A stretch of 64,000 nucleotides of DNA from Pseudophaeobacter sp. (GTDB lineage Bacteria > Pseudomonadota > Alphaproteobacteria > Rhodobacterales > Rhodobacteraceae), in contig JALUXC010000016.1 of NCBI GenBank assembly GCA_027019165.1, forward strand, positions 1-64,000, given 5' to 3'. Position numbers and translations under genes: made by a program. Shown one piece after another: positions 45,673 to 55,398 of this stretch; within the stretch, counting starts at the first letter, position 1, and the number at the start of each line of letters is the position of its first letter. The notes under the pieces were generated by a model. That model saw only the letters and a program-made list of their open reading frames with translations. It was not told the DNA's origin and searched no databases.

Positions 45673-47604
45673 ATGAGATCACGACAGATCGCGATCAAAA
45701 CGGAAGCAAAGGTCAGCACGGCCCTCCTGCAGAGCAGATCACGGATCATGCAGGGCTTGTTTTTCCTCGGCATTCTTTTGGTGCTCATCGGGGCAAGCCT
45801 TCAGGCCCGCGCCGATGAGGGGGTCATCAAAAGCCACGGCTTCGCGGAATTCGGGGATTTGAAATACCCAGAGGGATTTGACCATTTCGACTATGTAAAC
45901 CCAGATGCCCCCAAGGGGGGAGAGATGTCCATTTCCGCTGTTGGTACCTTTGACAGCATGAACCCGTTTACGCGCAAGGGGCGGGCTGGTGCGCTGGCGT
46001 CCTATCATCTGGAGAGCTTGCTGATCGAATCCTATGATGAGCCGGGTTCCTATTACGGGTTGATCGCCGAAAGCCTTGAATACCCCGAAAGCCAGGACTG
46101 GGTTATCTTTAACCTGCGCCCAGAGGCGCGGTTCTCTGACGGAACGCCGGTCACAGCAGAGGATGTTGTCTTTTCACACAACATTCTGCTTGATCAGGGG
46201 CTGCAGTCTTACGCCGAAGCTGTGCGCAAACGTATTCCCAAGGCTGAGGCGCTCGACCCGCATCGTGTGAAGTTCTATTTCTCGCCGGACTTTCCACGCC
46301 GCGCCATGATATCACAGGTTGCCGGAACGCCTGTGTTCTCCAAAGCCTGGTTTGACGCCGATCCCGACAATCGCCGATTGGATGAGCCGCGTCTTGATCC
46401 CGGTATCGGCTCTGGCCCTTATGTGCTTGAAAGCTTCGATGTGAACCAGCGCATCGTCTACCGCCGCAACCCCGACTATTGGGGCTGGCATCTGAATGTG
46501 AACAAGGGGCGCCACAACTATGATCGCCTTCGTATCGAGTATTTCGGCGATGCGATTGCGGCGATGGAAGGGTTCAAGGCTGGCGTCTACACCCTGCGGA
46601 CCGAGAATAACTCCAAAAACTGGGCGACGGCCTATGAATTCGATGCCGTTGCGCGCGGGGATGTGAAAAAGGATGCGATCCCCGACGGCAATGTACCTTC
46701 GGCAAACGGGTTTGTGATGAACCTTTTGCGCCCGGTGTTTCAGGACATTCGGGTGCGTGAGGCGGTGCAATTGGCCTATAACTTCGAGTGGACAAACGAA
46801 AGCCTGCAATATGGGCTGTTCCGGCATCGCTCTTCTTTCTGGCAGGATACCGCGCTGGAAGCCAAGGATCTGCCGACAGGGCTGGAAAAAGAAGTTCTCG
46901 AAGCGCTTGGCGATCAGATTGATCCGTCAGTCCTGACCGAACCTGCAGTGATGGCACATAGCTCAAAACCTGAACGCCCCTCGGACCGTCGCAACCTGCG
47001 CCGGGCCATGAAGCTGCTGGATGAGGCCGGATGGAGCGTCGGCGATGACGGTATCCGCCGCAATGCCGCAGGCGAGGTGCTCAAGATAGAGTTCCTGCTC
47101 GACAGCCCGGTGCTGGAGCGGATTGTTCAGCCTTTTGTCTCCAATCTGCAGACGATGGGAATCGAGGCGGTCCTGAACAGAGTGGACTTTGCCCAGTACA
47201 CCAGCCGCCGCCGCGAAAAAGACTTTGATATGGTCTCCTTCGCTTACCCCAAGTCGCTGGAGCCTTCGACAGGTCTCTATCAGCAGTTCGGATCCGAGGC
47301 GCATCAGTATTCCGTCTTCAACCCGGCGGGCCTGGCCGATCCGGCGGTGGATGCGCTGATCGGCAATATTGTGAAGGCCACCACGCAGGAAGACCTTTAT
47401 GCCAACACGCGCGCCTTGGACCGCGTTCTGCGGGCCAAGCGCTTTATGGTGCCGACCTGGTATCTGGACGTCAGCTGGCTGGCCTATTGGCGCATGTACG
47501 AACACCCCGAAAACCTGCCGCCTTTTTCTTCGGGCTGGTTGGACCTATGGTGGGTCAATCCTGCAAAAGAGGCCGAACTGAAGGCCTCTGGCGCATTGCG
47601 ATAG
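45673..47604 (+). CDS. yejA: ABC transporter substrate-binding protein, YejA type
   Basis: 643 residues. The ATG at 45673 has GGAGGTTAAGG upstream. A positively charged N-terminal region precedes the signal core (GLFFLGILLVLIGASLQARA), so an internal ATG at 45748 could also serve. It is a family 5 extracellular binding protein: HGFAEFGDLKYPEGFDHFDY is typical of YejA, which binds oligopeptides and microcin C. It is first in a four-gene operon. Confidence 0.92.
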   Translation: MRSRQIAIKTEAKVSTALLQSRSRIMQGLFFLGILLVLIGASLQARADEGVIKSHGFAEFGDLKYPEGFDHFDYVNPDAPKGGEMSISAVGTFDSMNPFTRKGRAGALASYHLESLLIESYDEPGSYYGLIAESLEYPESQDWVIFNLRPEARFSDGTPVTAEDVVFSHNILLDQGLQSYAEAVRKRIPKAEALDPHRVKFYFSPDFPRRAMISQVAGTPVFSKAWFDADPDNRRLDEPRLDPGIGSGPYVLESFDVNQRIVYRRNPDYWGWHLNVNKGRHNYDRLRIEYFGDAIAAMEGFKAGVYTLRTENNSKNWATAYEFDAVARGDVKKDAIPDGNVPSANGFVMNLLRPVFQDIRVREAVQLAYNFEWTNESLQYGLFRHRSSFWQDTALEAKDLPTGLEKEVLEALGDQIDPSVLTEPAVMAHSSKPERPSDRRNLRRAMKLLDEAGWSVGDDGIRRNAAGEVLKIEFLLDSPVLERIVQPFVSNLQTMGIEAVLNRVDFAQYTSRRREKDFDMVSFAYPKSLEPSTGLYQQFGSEAHQYSVFNPAGLADPAVDALIGNIVKATTQEDLYANTRALDRVLRAKRFMVPTWYLDVSWLAYWRMYEHPENLPPFSSGWLDLWWVNPAKEAELKASGALR

Positions 47605-47613
47605 GCGCGGGTC

Positions 47614-48702
47614 ATGGCAGCCTATATCCTCAGGCGGTTTCTGCTGATCATCCCGACCCTCTTTGGGATCATGGTGATCAACTTTGCGCTGGTACAGTTC
47701 GTGCCCGGTGGGCCGGTGGAGCAGATCATCGCTCAGATGCAGGGCAGCGGCGATGTCTTTGAAGGCTTTGCCGGTGGCGGGGGTGACACGGGCGCGACGG
47801 AAACTCTGGGCGCCAACGACAGCTATGCGGGCCGTCAGGGCCTGCCGCCCGAGTTGATCGAGGAGTTGACCGCGCAGTTCGGCCTCGACAAACCGCCGCT
47901 GGAGCGCTTCATCCAGATGATCGGCAACTACCTGCGGTTTGATTTCGGCGAAAGCTATTTCCGCAAGATCGAAGTGACCGAACTGGTGCTGGAAAAGATG
48001 CCTGTGTCGATCTCTCTTGGGCTTTGGTCCACTTTGATTGCCTATGTCATCTCGATCCCGCTGGGTATCCGCAAGGCGCTGAACGATGGCTCGCGCTTTG
48101 ACACCTGGACCAGCGGCGTCATCATCGCGGCCTATGCCATACCAGGTTTTCTCTTTGCCATCATGTTGCTGGTTCTCTTTGCGGGCGGCTCCTATTGGCA
48201 GATCTTCCCGCTGCGGGGGCTCACTTCGGACAACTGGGAAGAGCTGAGTCTATTGGGCAAGATCGGCGACTATTTCTGGCACATCACCCTGCCGGTTGTG
48301 GCCTCGACCATCTCCTCCTTTGCGACGCTGACCTTGCTGACCAAGAACTCCTTCCTTGACGAAATCAAGAAACAATACGTAATGACCGCCCGCGCCAAGG
48401 GCCTGAGCGAGGCCCGTGTTCTCTATGGCCATGTGTTCCGCAATGCGATGCTGATTGTGATCGCGGGCTTTCCGGCGGTCTTTATCGGAGTGTTCTTCTC
48501 GGGCAGCCTCATTATCGAGACGATTTTTTCGCTCGATGGTTTGGGGCGGCTTGGCTTCGAAGCAGCCGTTGCGCGCGATTACCCGGTGATCTTTGGCACG
48601 CTCTTCATCTTTGGTCTGATGAGCCTCGTGGTCGGAATCATTTCGGACATCATGTATGTGCTGGTCGATCCGCGGATCGATTTCGACAAGAGGGAGGGCT
48701 GA
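47614..48702 (+). CDS. yejB: ABC transporter permease, YejB type
   Basis: 362 residues. It has the N-terminal helix [20 protein letters not shown], the large periplasmic loop typical of YejB and the EAA loop ([20 protein letters not shown]). It starts 9 bases after yejA. Confidence 0.94.
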   Translation: MAAYILRRFLLIIPTLFGIMVINFALVQFVPGGPVEQIIAQMQGSGDVFEGFAGGGGDTGATETLGANDSYAGRQGLPPELIEELTAQFGLDKPPLERFIQMIGNYLRFDFGESYFRKIEVTELVLEKMPVSISLGLWSTLIAYVISIPLGIRKALNDGSRFDTWTSGVIIAAYAIPGFLFAIMLLVLFAGGSYWQIFPLRGLTSDNWEELSLLGKIGDYFWHITLPVVASTISSFATLTLLTKNSFLDEIKKQYVMTARAKGLSEARVLYGHVFRNAMLIVIAGFPAVFIGVFFSGSLIIETIFSLDGLGRLGFEAAVARDYPVIFGTLFIFGLMSLVVGIISDIMYVLVDPRIDFDKREG

Positions 48703-48705
48703 GCC

Positions 48706-49812
48706 ATGGCATTGTCCCCGCTCAATCAGCGCCGCTGGAACAACTTTCGCCGCAACAAACGCGCTTTTTGGTCGTTCTGGATCTTCTCGGTCCTGTTCGT
48801 GCTGTCGCTCTTTGCCGAGTTCATCGCCAACGACAAGCCGATCCTCGTCAGCTATCGCGGCGAGTTGTTCATGCCGATCTTCAAGTTCTATCCGGAAACG
48901 GCCTTTGGCGGCGATTTCAGGACCGAGGCCGTCTACAAGGACCCCGAAGTAGAATGTCTGATCCAGTCGGGCGGCAATCTGGACTGTTTTGACGATCCCG
49001 AAGGCATCCTGGAGGAGATCGACGCAGGCAGTTTCGCAGGCGAGGATTTCCACAAGGGCTGGACCATCTGGCCGCCCATTCCTTATTCCTACAACACCAC
49101 CGTGGACCGGCCCGGCGCAGCGCCTTTGCCGCCCAACGGGCAGAACCTTTTGGGCACCGATGACACCAAGCGCGATGTTCTGGCGCGGGTCATTCACGGC
49201 TTTCGCCTCTCCATCGTCTTCACCCTGATCGTGACGGGCGCGGCAACGGTCGTCGGGATCGCGGCAGGCGCGGTGCAGGGCTATTTCGGTGGCTGGCTGG
49301 ACCTTCTGTTCCAGCGCTTCATCGAGATCTGGTCCTCGACGCCAACTCTTTATGTGATCATCATCATGTTCGCGATTCTGGGCCGTAGCTTTTGGCTGCT
49401 TGTCTTCCTGATGATCCTCTTTGGCTGGACGGCCCTTGTTGGCGTGGTGCGGGCAGAGTTCCTGCGCGCGCGTAACCTAGAATATGTGCGCGCGGCCAAG
49501 GCTTTGGGCGTTGGCAATATGACCATCATGTTCCGTCACATGCTCCCGAACGCGATGGTGGCGACCCTGACCATGCTGCCCTTTATCGTGACCGGCACCA
49601 TTGGCGGGCTGGCCTCGCTCGACTTTCTTGGCTTTGGTCTGCCGTCCTCGGCACCCTCGCTGGGGGAGCTGACCTTGCAGGCCAAACAGAACCTTGAGGC
49701 ACCCTGGCTGGCCTTCACCGCCTTTTTCACCTTTGCCATCATGCTGTCGCTTCTGGTCTTCATCTTTGAAGGCATCCGCGATGCGTTTGACCCACGGAAG
49801 ACCTTCTCATGA
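48706..49812 (+). CDS. yejE: ABC transporter permease, YejE type
   Basis: 368 residues starting MALSPLNQRRWNNFRRNKRA. The periplasmic insert after the first helix (about 40-135) distinguishes YejE from DppC. The core has LLGTDDTKRDVLARVIHGFR and the EAA loop RAAKALGVGNMTIMFRHMLP. It is separated from yejB by three bases and overlaps yejF by four. Confidence 0.94.
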   Translation: MALSPLNQRRWNNFRRNKRAFWSFWIFSVLFVLSLFAEFIANDKPILVSYRGELFMPIFKFYPETAFGGDFRTEAVYKDPEVECLIQSGGNLDCFDDPEGILEEIDAGSFAGEDFHKGWTIWPPIPYSYNTTVDRPGAAPLPPNGQNLLGTDDTKRDVLARVIHGFRLSIVFTLIVTGAATVVGIAAGAVQGYFGGWLDLLFQRFIEIWSSTPTLYVIIIMFAILGRSFWLLVFLMILFGWTALVGVVRAEFLRARNLEYVRAAKALGVGNMTIMFRHMLPNAMVATLTMLPFIVTGTIGGLASLDFLGFGLPSSAPSLGELTLQAKQNLEAPWLAFTAFFTFAIMLSLLVFIFEGIRDAFDPRKTFS

Positions 49813-51389
49813 CTGCGATACTGGAGGTCAAAGGCCTGCGTGTCTCTTTTCGGCAGGACGGCAAAACGACCGAAGCCGTGAAAGGCGTCTCCTTTGCCGT
49901 GGACCGGGGTGAGACAGTGGCGCTGGTCGGGGAATCCGGGTCGGGCAAATCCGTTTCGGCCTTGTCTACCGTATCTTTGCTCGGCGATAGCGCCACGGTC
50001 AGCGGCTCGGTCCTCTACAAGGGCAAAGAGATGGTCGGCGCCGATGAAAAGCACCTGATGCGCCTGCGCGGCAATGACATCAGTTTTATCTTCCAAGAGC
50101 CGATGACCTCACTCAATCCGCTGCACACGATCGAAAAGCAGCTGTCGGAATCCCTCGCTCTGCATCAGGGGCTGGTGGGGCAGGCCGCACGGGATCGCAT
50201 CCTGGAGCTGCTGATCAAGGTGGGTATTCGCGATCCTGAAACGCGGCTTGGCGCCTATCCTCACGAGTTATCCGGCGGGCAGCGCCAGCGCGTGATGATT
50301 GCGATGGCCCTCGCCAATAAGCCCGAGATCCTGATCGCGGATGAGCCGACGACGGCGCTGGACGTCACCATTCAGGCGCAGATCCTCGACCTTCTGGCCG
50401 AGCTGAAACAGAGCGAAGGCATGGGCCTGTTGTTCATCACCCACGATCTGGCCATCGTGCGCCGGATCGCAGATCGGGTCTGCGTGATGAAGGGCGGCGA
50501 GATTGTCGAAAGCGGCCCGGCCGAGGAGGTTTTCGCCAACCCGCAGCACCCCTACACCAAGAAACTGCTGGCGGCTGAACCCTCTGGCCAGCCTGCGCCC
50601 GTGCCTGACGGGGCCGAAGAACTGATCCGCACATCTAATCTCAAGGTCTGGTTCCCGATCCAGAAGGGGCTCTTGAAACGCACCGTTGGCCATGTGAAGG
50701 CGGTCAACCCGACCTCACTTTCGGTGCGCGCAGGAGAGACCCTGGGCATTGTTGGCGAAAGCGGGTCGGGCAAGACCACGCTGGCCCTTGCGATCATGCG
50801 GCTGATTGCCTCCGAAGGGGAGGTGCGCTTTTGCGGTGAGGATCTGCGGCAGTGGTCTACTCGTGATCTGAGGCGCTTGCGCAAGGATATGCAGATCGTG
50901 TTTCAGGATCCCTTCGGCTCGCTCAGCCCACGGATGACCTGCGCGCAGATCATTTCTGAGGGGCTGGCGATCCATAGGGTGGACCTGCACCGCGATACCC
51001 GCGATCTGGTGGCCGAGGTAATGGAAGAGGTGGGCCTCGATCCCGCAGCAATGGACCGCTACCCGCATGAGTTCTCTGGCGGTCAGCGCCAACGCATCGC
51101 GATTGCCCGTGCCATGGTCCTGCGTCCGCGCCTTGTGGTTCTGGATGAGCCGACGTCAGCTTTGGATATGACGGTTCAGGTGCAGATCGTGGATCTGCTC
51201 AGGGATCTGCAAGCGCGCTATGGGCTGGCCTATCTCTTCATTTCCCATGATTTGCACGTGGTGCGCGCCATGTCGCACAAGATGATCGTGATGAAACAGG
51301 GGGACGTGATTGAAGCCGGTGACGCCACAACTCTGTTCGAAGCGCCGCGTGAGGACTACACCCGTCAGCTACTTGCAGCCGCGCGTTAA
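49809..51389 (+). CDS. yejF: ABC transporter ATP-binding protein, double-domain YejF type
   Basis: 526 residues with two complete ATPase domains. Walker A motifs are [12 protein letters not shown] and [12 protein letters not shown], signature motifs [13 protein letters not shown] and [13 protein letters not shown], and Walker B motifs [11 protein letters not shown] and [11 protein letters not shown]. It powers the YejABEF peptide importer. Its ATG lies in an ATGA overlap with yejE. Element D follows. Confidence 0.95.
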   Translation: MTAILEVKGLRVSFRQDGKTTEAVKGVSFAVDRGETVALVGESGSGKSVSALSTVSLLGDSATVSGSVLYKGKEMVGADEKHLMRLRGNDISFIFQEPMTSLNPLHTIEKQLSESLALHQGLVGQAARDRILELLIKVGIRDPETRLGAYPHELSGGQRQRVMIAMALANKPEILIADEPTTALDVTIQAQILDLLAELKQSEGMGLLFITHDLAIVRRIADRVCVMKGGEIVESGPAEEVFANPQHPYTKKLLAAEPSGQPAPVPDGAEELIRTSNLKVWFPIQKGLLKRTVGHVKAVNPTSLSVRAGETLGIVGESGSGKTTLALAIMRLIASEGEVRFCGEDLRQWSTRDLRRLRKDMQIVFQDPFGSLSPRMTCAQIISEGLAIHRVDLHRDTRDLVAEVMEEVGLDPAAMDRYPHEFSGGQRQRIAIARAMVLRPRLVVLDEPTSALDMTVQVQIVDLLRDLQARYGLAYLFISHDLHVVRAMSHKMIVMKQGDVIEAGDATTLFEAPREDYTRQLLAAAR

Positions 51390-51412
51390 CCATATCGGCC
51401 CAAAAACGGGGT

Positions 51413-51543
51413 GCTCCCGCGCCCGCAGGTGCCCCGGCTGATTGCCGTGACCCCTTGGCGGCCTTGGGCCAGGCTCGGCGCCAAAGGCGCCGAGCCTGGC
51501 CCAACGGGAGTGGTGCATCTCATGCACCAGCGACGGGCGGGAG
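51413..51543 (+). repeat. Structured intergenic element D (cloverleaf type)
   Basis: The left arm CTCCCGCGCCCG can pair with the right arm CGGGCGGGAG. Between them are a weak hairpin (CGGCtgattGCCG), then TTGGCGGCC. A perfect 19-bp hairpin follows: TTGGGCCAGGCTCGGCGCC (51464-51482), loop AAA, and its complement (51486-51504). Next come CGGGAG and an 8-bp hairpin TGGTGCAT/ATGCACCA (51511-51529). It is a homologue of the minus-strand element at 23219-23352. Confidence 0.88.
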
Positions 51544-51793
51544 AGGTCCGGTCTTTGGATGAACGTGCCCAGATACCCTAGCCGTGGGATGCGGTAATCG
51601 GCCCGATTTCCTCAGAAGTGCGCCTTGAGTGCACAGTCATGCGCGTGCTTGAGGTGGCGTTGTGTCGACGCAAAGTGCTGTTCGAAAGGGCCATTCAGGT
51701 GCCGCGGCACTTTGGCGTTCAACAAACCCCTGATACCCAATTGAGGTTTGCGCTTCACGCGATTAGTCTTGGGACCACACGCGCACAGTTCTT

Positions 51794-51807
51794 TTGATCT
51801 ACATCTA
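51794..51807 (+). promoter_or_regulatory. FNR-type box upstream of fnrL
   Basis: TTGATctacATCTA matches 9 of 10 bases of the consensus TTGAT-N4-ATCAA. It ends 12 bases before the fnrL start codon, a position suited to autorepression. Confidence 0.65.
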
Positions 51808-51819
51808 TCGGTAACAGCC

Positions 51820-52560
51820 ATGAATGCCCCCACTATTGCCTCCGTCAATTGCGGCGATTGCCCGATTCGTCACCGTGCAGTCTGCGCGCGGTGCGATGCA
51901 GACGAATTGGGAGCGCTGGATGCAATCAAATACTATCGCACCTACGAGTCGGGACAGCCGATTATCTGGTCGGGCGATCAGATGAACTTTGTGGGGTCGG
52001 TCGTCTCAGGGATCGCGACCCTGACCCAAACAATGGAAGACGGCCGCACGCAAATGGTGGGCCTGCTGTTGCCAAGCGATTTCGTAGGGCGGCCCGGACG
52101 CGATGGTGCCGCTTACAATGTTGTGGCCACCACCGAGGTGGTCATGTGCTGCTTCCGAAAGAAACCGTTCGAGGAGCTGATGGTGCGCACGCCTCATATC
52201 GCGCACCGTCTGCTAGAGATGACGCTGGATGAACTCGACGCGGCGCGCGAATGGATGCTGGTTCTCGGGCGCAAGACGGCGCGGGAAAAGATCGCCAGTC
52301 TCTTGGCGATTATTGCGCGGCGGGATGCATCGCTCACCCCCAAGAACGCTACGAACACGATGTCCTTTGATCTGCCACTCACGCGGGAGGCGATGGCGGA
52401 TTATCTGGGACTGACGCTTGAGACTGTCAGCCGTCAAATGTCTGCCCTGAAAAAAGACGGTGTGATCGAACTGGAAGGCAAGCGCCGTGTTACCGTTCCC
52501 GACATGGGCCGTCTGATGGAAGAGGCGGGCGACGACAGTGATGGTGGACTGATCGGGTAG
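51820..52560 (+). CDS. fnrL: FnrL, oxygen-responsive Crp/Fnr regulator
   Basis: 246 residues. N-terminal Cys at 11, 14, 22 and 25 (CGDCPIRHRAVCARC) and the CC pair in VVMCCFRKK can supply the oxygen-labile 4Fe-4S cluster. The helix-turn-helix has ETVSR (in LGLTLETVSRQMSALKKDG), the residues that read TTGAT half-sites. Without oxygen the protein dimerises and activates microaerobic genes. FNR boxes in front of ccoN and ccoG in this window are likely targets. Confidence 0.94.
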   Translation: MNAPTIASVNCGDCPIRHRAVCARCDADELGALDAIKYYRTYESGQPIIWSGDQMNFVGSVVSGIATLTQTMEDGRTQMVGLLLPSDFVGRPGRDGAAYNVVATTEVVMCCFRKKPFEELMVRTPHIAHRLLEMTLDELDAAREWMLVLGRKTAREKIASLLAIIARRDASLTPKNATNTMSFDLPLTREAMADYLGLTLETVSRQMSALKKDGVIELEGKRRVTVPDMGRLMEEAGDDSDGGLIG

Positions 52561-52680
52561 AGGCTCGGGGGCTTGCTGTCGCCAGTCCGACGTAGCGTGG
52601 GCAGGCCAGAAAATAGTGCAGTACGATACTCCCTCGGACCGCCTTTGCGGCGTGCACGCGTGTTGCATGTGCCAACTGTC

Positions 52681-53565
52681 CTAACGCAACCCCGGTCCAT
52701 CGGACAGAAACCAATCCGCCACGCGGTTGACCGTGGCTCCGACGCTGCGTCCAGGCAGGCGCCAAAGCCTTAGAGAGCTTGTGAGAGTGACATGTTGTTC
52801 AAACGGAGCGACAAGACGCCCCGTGCGCAACAGCGGAGCCAGCAATGCTCCGTGCCCCATCAAAACCCCGGCGCCGTTCAAGGCTTCTTCGACAGCCAGC
52901 GCATAAAGCGAGTAGACGGGGCCATGCGGTGTTACCGTTTCATTCAGTCCTTGCGCTGCCAGCCAAATGGCCCAATCGCGATCCCATGTGCTGTCTGAAA
53001 GGCAGGGCACGTCTTCCAGATCTTGCGGGCGTGAAAGCCGCTTTGCCAGATCCGGGCTACAGACCGGAAAGATCACATCACGCTCGACCTCCTGGCCTTG
53101 CTCAGAGTCAAAAAACAGGCACAGATCATAGGGTGTGCGCTTCAGGTTCGGAGGGGTTTCCAGCGCGGTGATAGATATGCTGGCCTCTGGCATGTCCCGG
53201 CGCAGGCACGGCAGTCGTGGTGACAACCAATACTGAGCAACCGCGGGAGAGGTGGCGATATGCACCACTTGCGGGGCCGCTTCATCTCTGAGCTTTTGCA
53301 CTGCAATCCCAAGCTGATCAAAGGCTTGCGAAAACTCGGGCAGAACGCGGCTCCCGGGTGCGGTCAGTTCAACAGCCTTGGCGCGGCGATGAAACAAGCG
53401 TGCTCCGATACTGTCTTCAAGGGACTTTACCTGTGCTGAGACTGCGCCGGGGGTAACGCCAAGCTCTTCGGCCGCCGCCGCAAAGCTGCCAAGCCGTGCG
53501 GCCGCCTCAAAGGCGCGCAATGCGGTGAGCGGCAGAGTTTTTGGGCGCGGTGGAGCTACGGGCAT
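52681..53565 (-). CDS. LysR-family regulator (GcvA-like)
   Basis: 294 residues from the ATG at 53565. The helix-turn-helix region LPLTALRAFEAAARLGSFAA with LGVTPGAVSAQVKSLED resembles GcvA-type regulators. It is divergent from the SHMT-like gene (108-base spacer), the probable target. No strong Shine-Dalgarno site is seen and an upstream start is possible. Confidence 0.9.
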   Translation of the reverse strand: MPVAPPRPKTLPLTALRAFEAAARLGSFAAAAEELGVTPGAVSAQVKSLEDSIGARLFHRRAKAVELTAPGSRVLPEFSQAFDQLGIAVQKLRDEAAPQVVHIATSPAVAQYWLSPRLPCLRRDMPEASISITALETPPNLKRTPYDLCLFFDSEQGQEVERDVIFPVCSPDLAKRLSRPQDLEDVPCLSDSTWDRDWAIWLAAQGLNETVTPHGPVYSLYALAVEEALNGAGVLMGHGALLAPLLRTGRLVAPFEQHVTLTSSLRLWRLPGRSVGATVNRVADWFLSDGPGLR

Positions 53566-53673
53566 AACTAGGCTCAATTTTTCTAACCCTAATTTTTCAG
53601 AAAACTGGTTTGTCTGCAAGCCGGGCTTTGCGGTTCACTGAAAGGGACACCGACATGAAACAGGATCCAGACC

Positions 53674-55011
53674 ATGACTGATGCCGTGACCCCCTCCCTT
53701 TTGCCGCGCCCTTGGGTGCCGGAAACATGTGAAACTCTCGTACACGAGATCGCCGCGCGCACCGTTGCTTCCTCTCCGTCTGAGGTGTCTGAGCGGATCA
53801 ACAAACTGATTGCGCTTAACACCGAGATCCATGACGCGGAGTGTTTCAACCTCAACCCGGCCACCAATGTCATGAACCCAAAGGCGGAGGCTGTGCTGTC
53901 ATCGGGGCTCGGCAGTCGCCCGTCGCTGGGCTATCCGGGCGACAAGTACGAGACGGGCCTTGAGGCGATAGAGGAAATCGAGGTGATCGCGGCCGAACTG
54001 GCAGCCGAGGTGTTCCAGGCCTCCTATGCTGAGGTGCGTGTCGGCTCAGGCGCGCTGGCCAATCTATATGGGTTTATGGCGCTGACCCAGCCAGGGGATG
54101 CGATCATTGCGCCGCCCGCTGCAGTTGGCGGTCATGTCACCCACCACACGGGCGGCTGCGCAGGGCTTTACGGTCTCAACACGCACCCGGCGCCGGTACA
54201 TGCGGATGGCTACACCGTCGACCTCGATGCGCTGCGCACTCTGGCGCTGCAGGTACGCCCCAAGCTGATCACCATCGGCGGCAGCCTGAATCTGTTCCCG
54301 CATCCGGTGGCGGATATCCGTGCCATCGCGGACGAAGTCGGGGCAAAGGTGCTGTTCGATGCGGCGCATCAATGCGGCATCATCGCCGGAGGTGCCTGGG
54401 CCAATCCTTTGCATGAAGGCGCGCATCTGATGACGATGAGCACCTACAAGAGCCTTGGCGGGCCCGCTGGTGGGTTGATCGTCACCAATGACGCCGAGAT
54501 CGCGGAACGTCTGGATGCCATTGCCTTTCCGGGGATGACCGCGAACTTTGATGCCGCCAAGACGGCTGCCCTGGCGGTGAGTCTGTTGGACTGGATTGCA
54601 TATGGAAAAGACTATGCGACCGCGATGATTGCACTGTCGCAAGCCCTCGCGGCGGAGCTGGAAGCACTTGGCCTGCCGGTGTTCAAAGGCGCGGGCGGGG
54701 CAACACTGTCTCACCAGTTTGCGCTTGAGGCGGCGGCGTTTGGCGGCGGGCAGGCAGCCTCCAAGGCCTTGCGAAAGGCTGGGTTTCTGGCCTGCGGCAT
54801 AGGCCTGCCGATCGCAGAGGTTGCAGGGGACATGAATGGCCTGCGCATTGGCACTCCGGAACTGGTGCGGCGTGGTGTGACACCAGCCGACGCGCCTGAA
54901 CTGGCGGCTCTGATTGCGCGCGGGTTGACCGGCAATAACCCCGAGGCGGTCGCCGAAAGCACCCGCGTCCTGCGGGCGCGGTTCCAAGGCATGCACTACG
55001 TCAACAGTTGA
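53674..55011 (+). CDS. Serine hydroxymethyltransferase-like PLP enzyme
   Basis: 445 residues of fold-type I. Shared with SHMT are GYPGDKYETG, GGHVTHHTGG, FDAAHQCGIIAGG and the PLP-lysine segment MSTYKSLGGPAGG. It departs from true SHMT: the N-terminal SEN catalytic Glu region reads LNPATNVMNP, and the His before the PLP lysine is Tyr. It therefore probably acts on a different substrate (a 2-substituted serine or another beta-hydroxy amino acid, by inference). AGGA lies 8 bases upstream, and an 8-codon mini-frame overlaps the start. The divergent LysR probably controls it. Confidence 0.82.
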   Translation: MTDAVTPSLLPRPWVPETCETLVHEIAARTVASSPSEVSERINKLIALNTEIHDAECFNLNPATNVMNPKAEAVLSSGLGSRPSLGYPGDKYETGLEAIEEIEVIAAELAAEVFQASYAEVRVGSGALANLYGFMALTQPGDAIIAPPAAVGGHVTHHTGGCAGLYGLNTHPAPVHADGYTVDLDALRTLALQVRPKLITIGGSLNLFPHPVADIRAIADEVGAKVLFDAAHQCGIIAGGAWANPLHEGAHLMTMSTYKSLGGPAGGLIVTNDAEIAERLDAIAFPGMTANFDAAKTAALAVSLLDWIAYGKDYATAMIALSQALAAELEALGLPVFKGAGGATLSHQFALEAAAFGGGQAASKALRKAGFLACGIGLPIAEVAGDMNGLRIGTPELVRRGVTPADAPELAALIARGLTGNNPEAVAESTRVLRARFQGMHYVNS

Positions 55012-55075
55012 TACGAAAGCAGGTGACGGTGCAGGTTTTGATCGCTAGGCTGCCCTAAACGAAGGAGCATGAGCC

Positions 55076-55333
55076 ATGCAATTTGAAAGCCTGATTGGGA
55101 TGCTGATCATCGGAGCTCTTGCTGGGTGGTTATCTGGAAAAATCATGCAGGGGCGGGGCTTTGGTATCTTCGGAAATATCATAGTCGGCATCGTCGGTGC
55201 CTTTCTGGCAGGCTCAATTTTTCCGGCGCTCGGCTTTTCCGTCGGGGGCGGAGTTCTGGCATCGATCATACACGCCACAATTGGCGCGGTGATCTTGCTG
55301 TTTGTGATCGGGTTGATCCGCAAGGCGCGCTAG
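55076..55333 (+). CDS. GlsB/YeaQ/YmgE family stress-response membrane protein
   Basis: 85 residues with three short Gly-rich hydrophobic segments (LIGMLIIGALAGWLSGKIMQ, GIFGNIIVGIVGAFLAGSI), the family hallmark. A GAAGGAG site precedes it. It is an inner-membrane protein linked to general or acid stress in other bacteria. Confidence 0.92.
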   Translation: MQFESLIGMLIIGALAGWLSGKIMQGRGFGIFGNIIVGIVGAFLAGSIFPALGFSVGGGVLASIIHATIGAVILLFVIGLIRKAR

Positions 55334-55350
55334 TTAACCCACGCCAAACG

Positions 55351-55383
55351 AAAAAGGCGCCCCGCTATTGGGGCGCCTTTTTT
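55351..55383. terminator. Bidirectional intrinsic terminator
   Basis: AAAAAGGCGCCCC (55351-55363) pairs with GGGGCGCCTTTTT. T runs occur on both strands, so it can end both the GlsB gene and the convergent universal stress gene. Confidence 0.92.
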
Positions 55384-55398
55384 GACCGCGGTGCAAAA

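Larger units (their letters stand above)
51390..51819. other. 430-base region between yejF and fnrL
   Basis: It contains structured element D (51413-51543), then a stretch without an open frame, then the FNR-like box just before fnrL. No other gene is evident. Confidence 0.6.
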
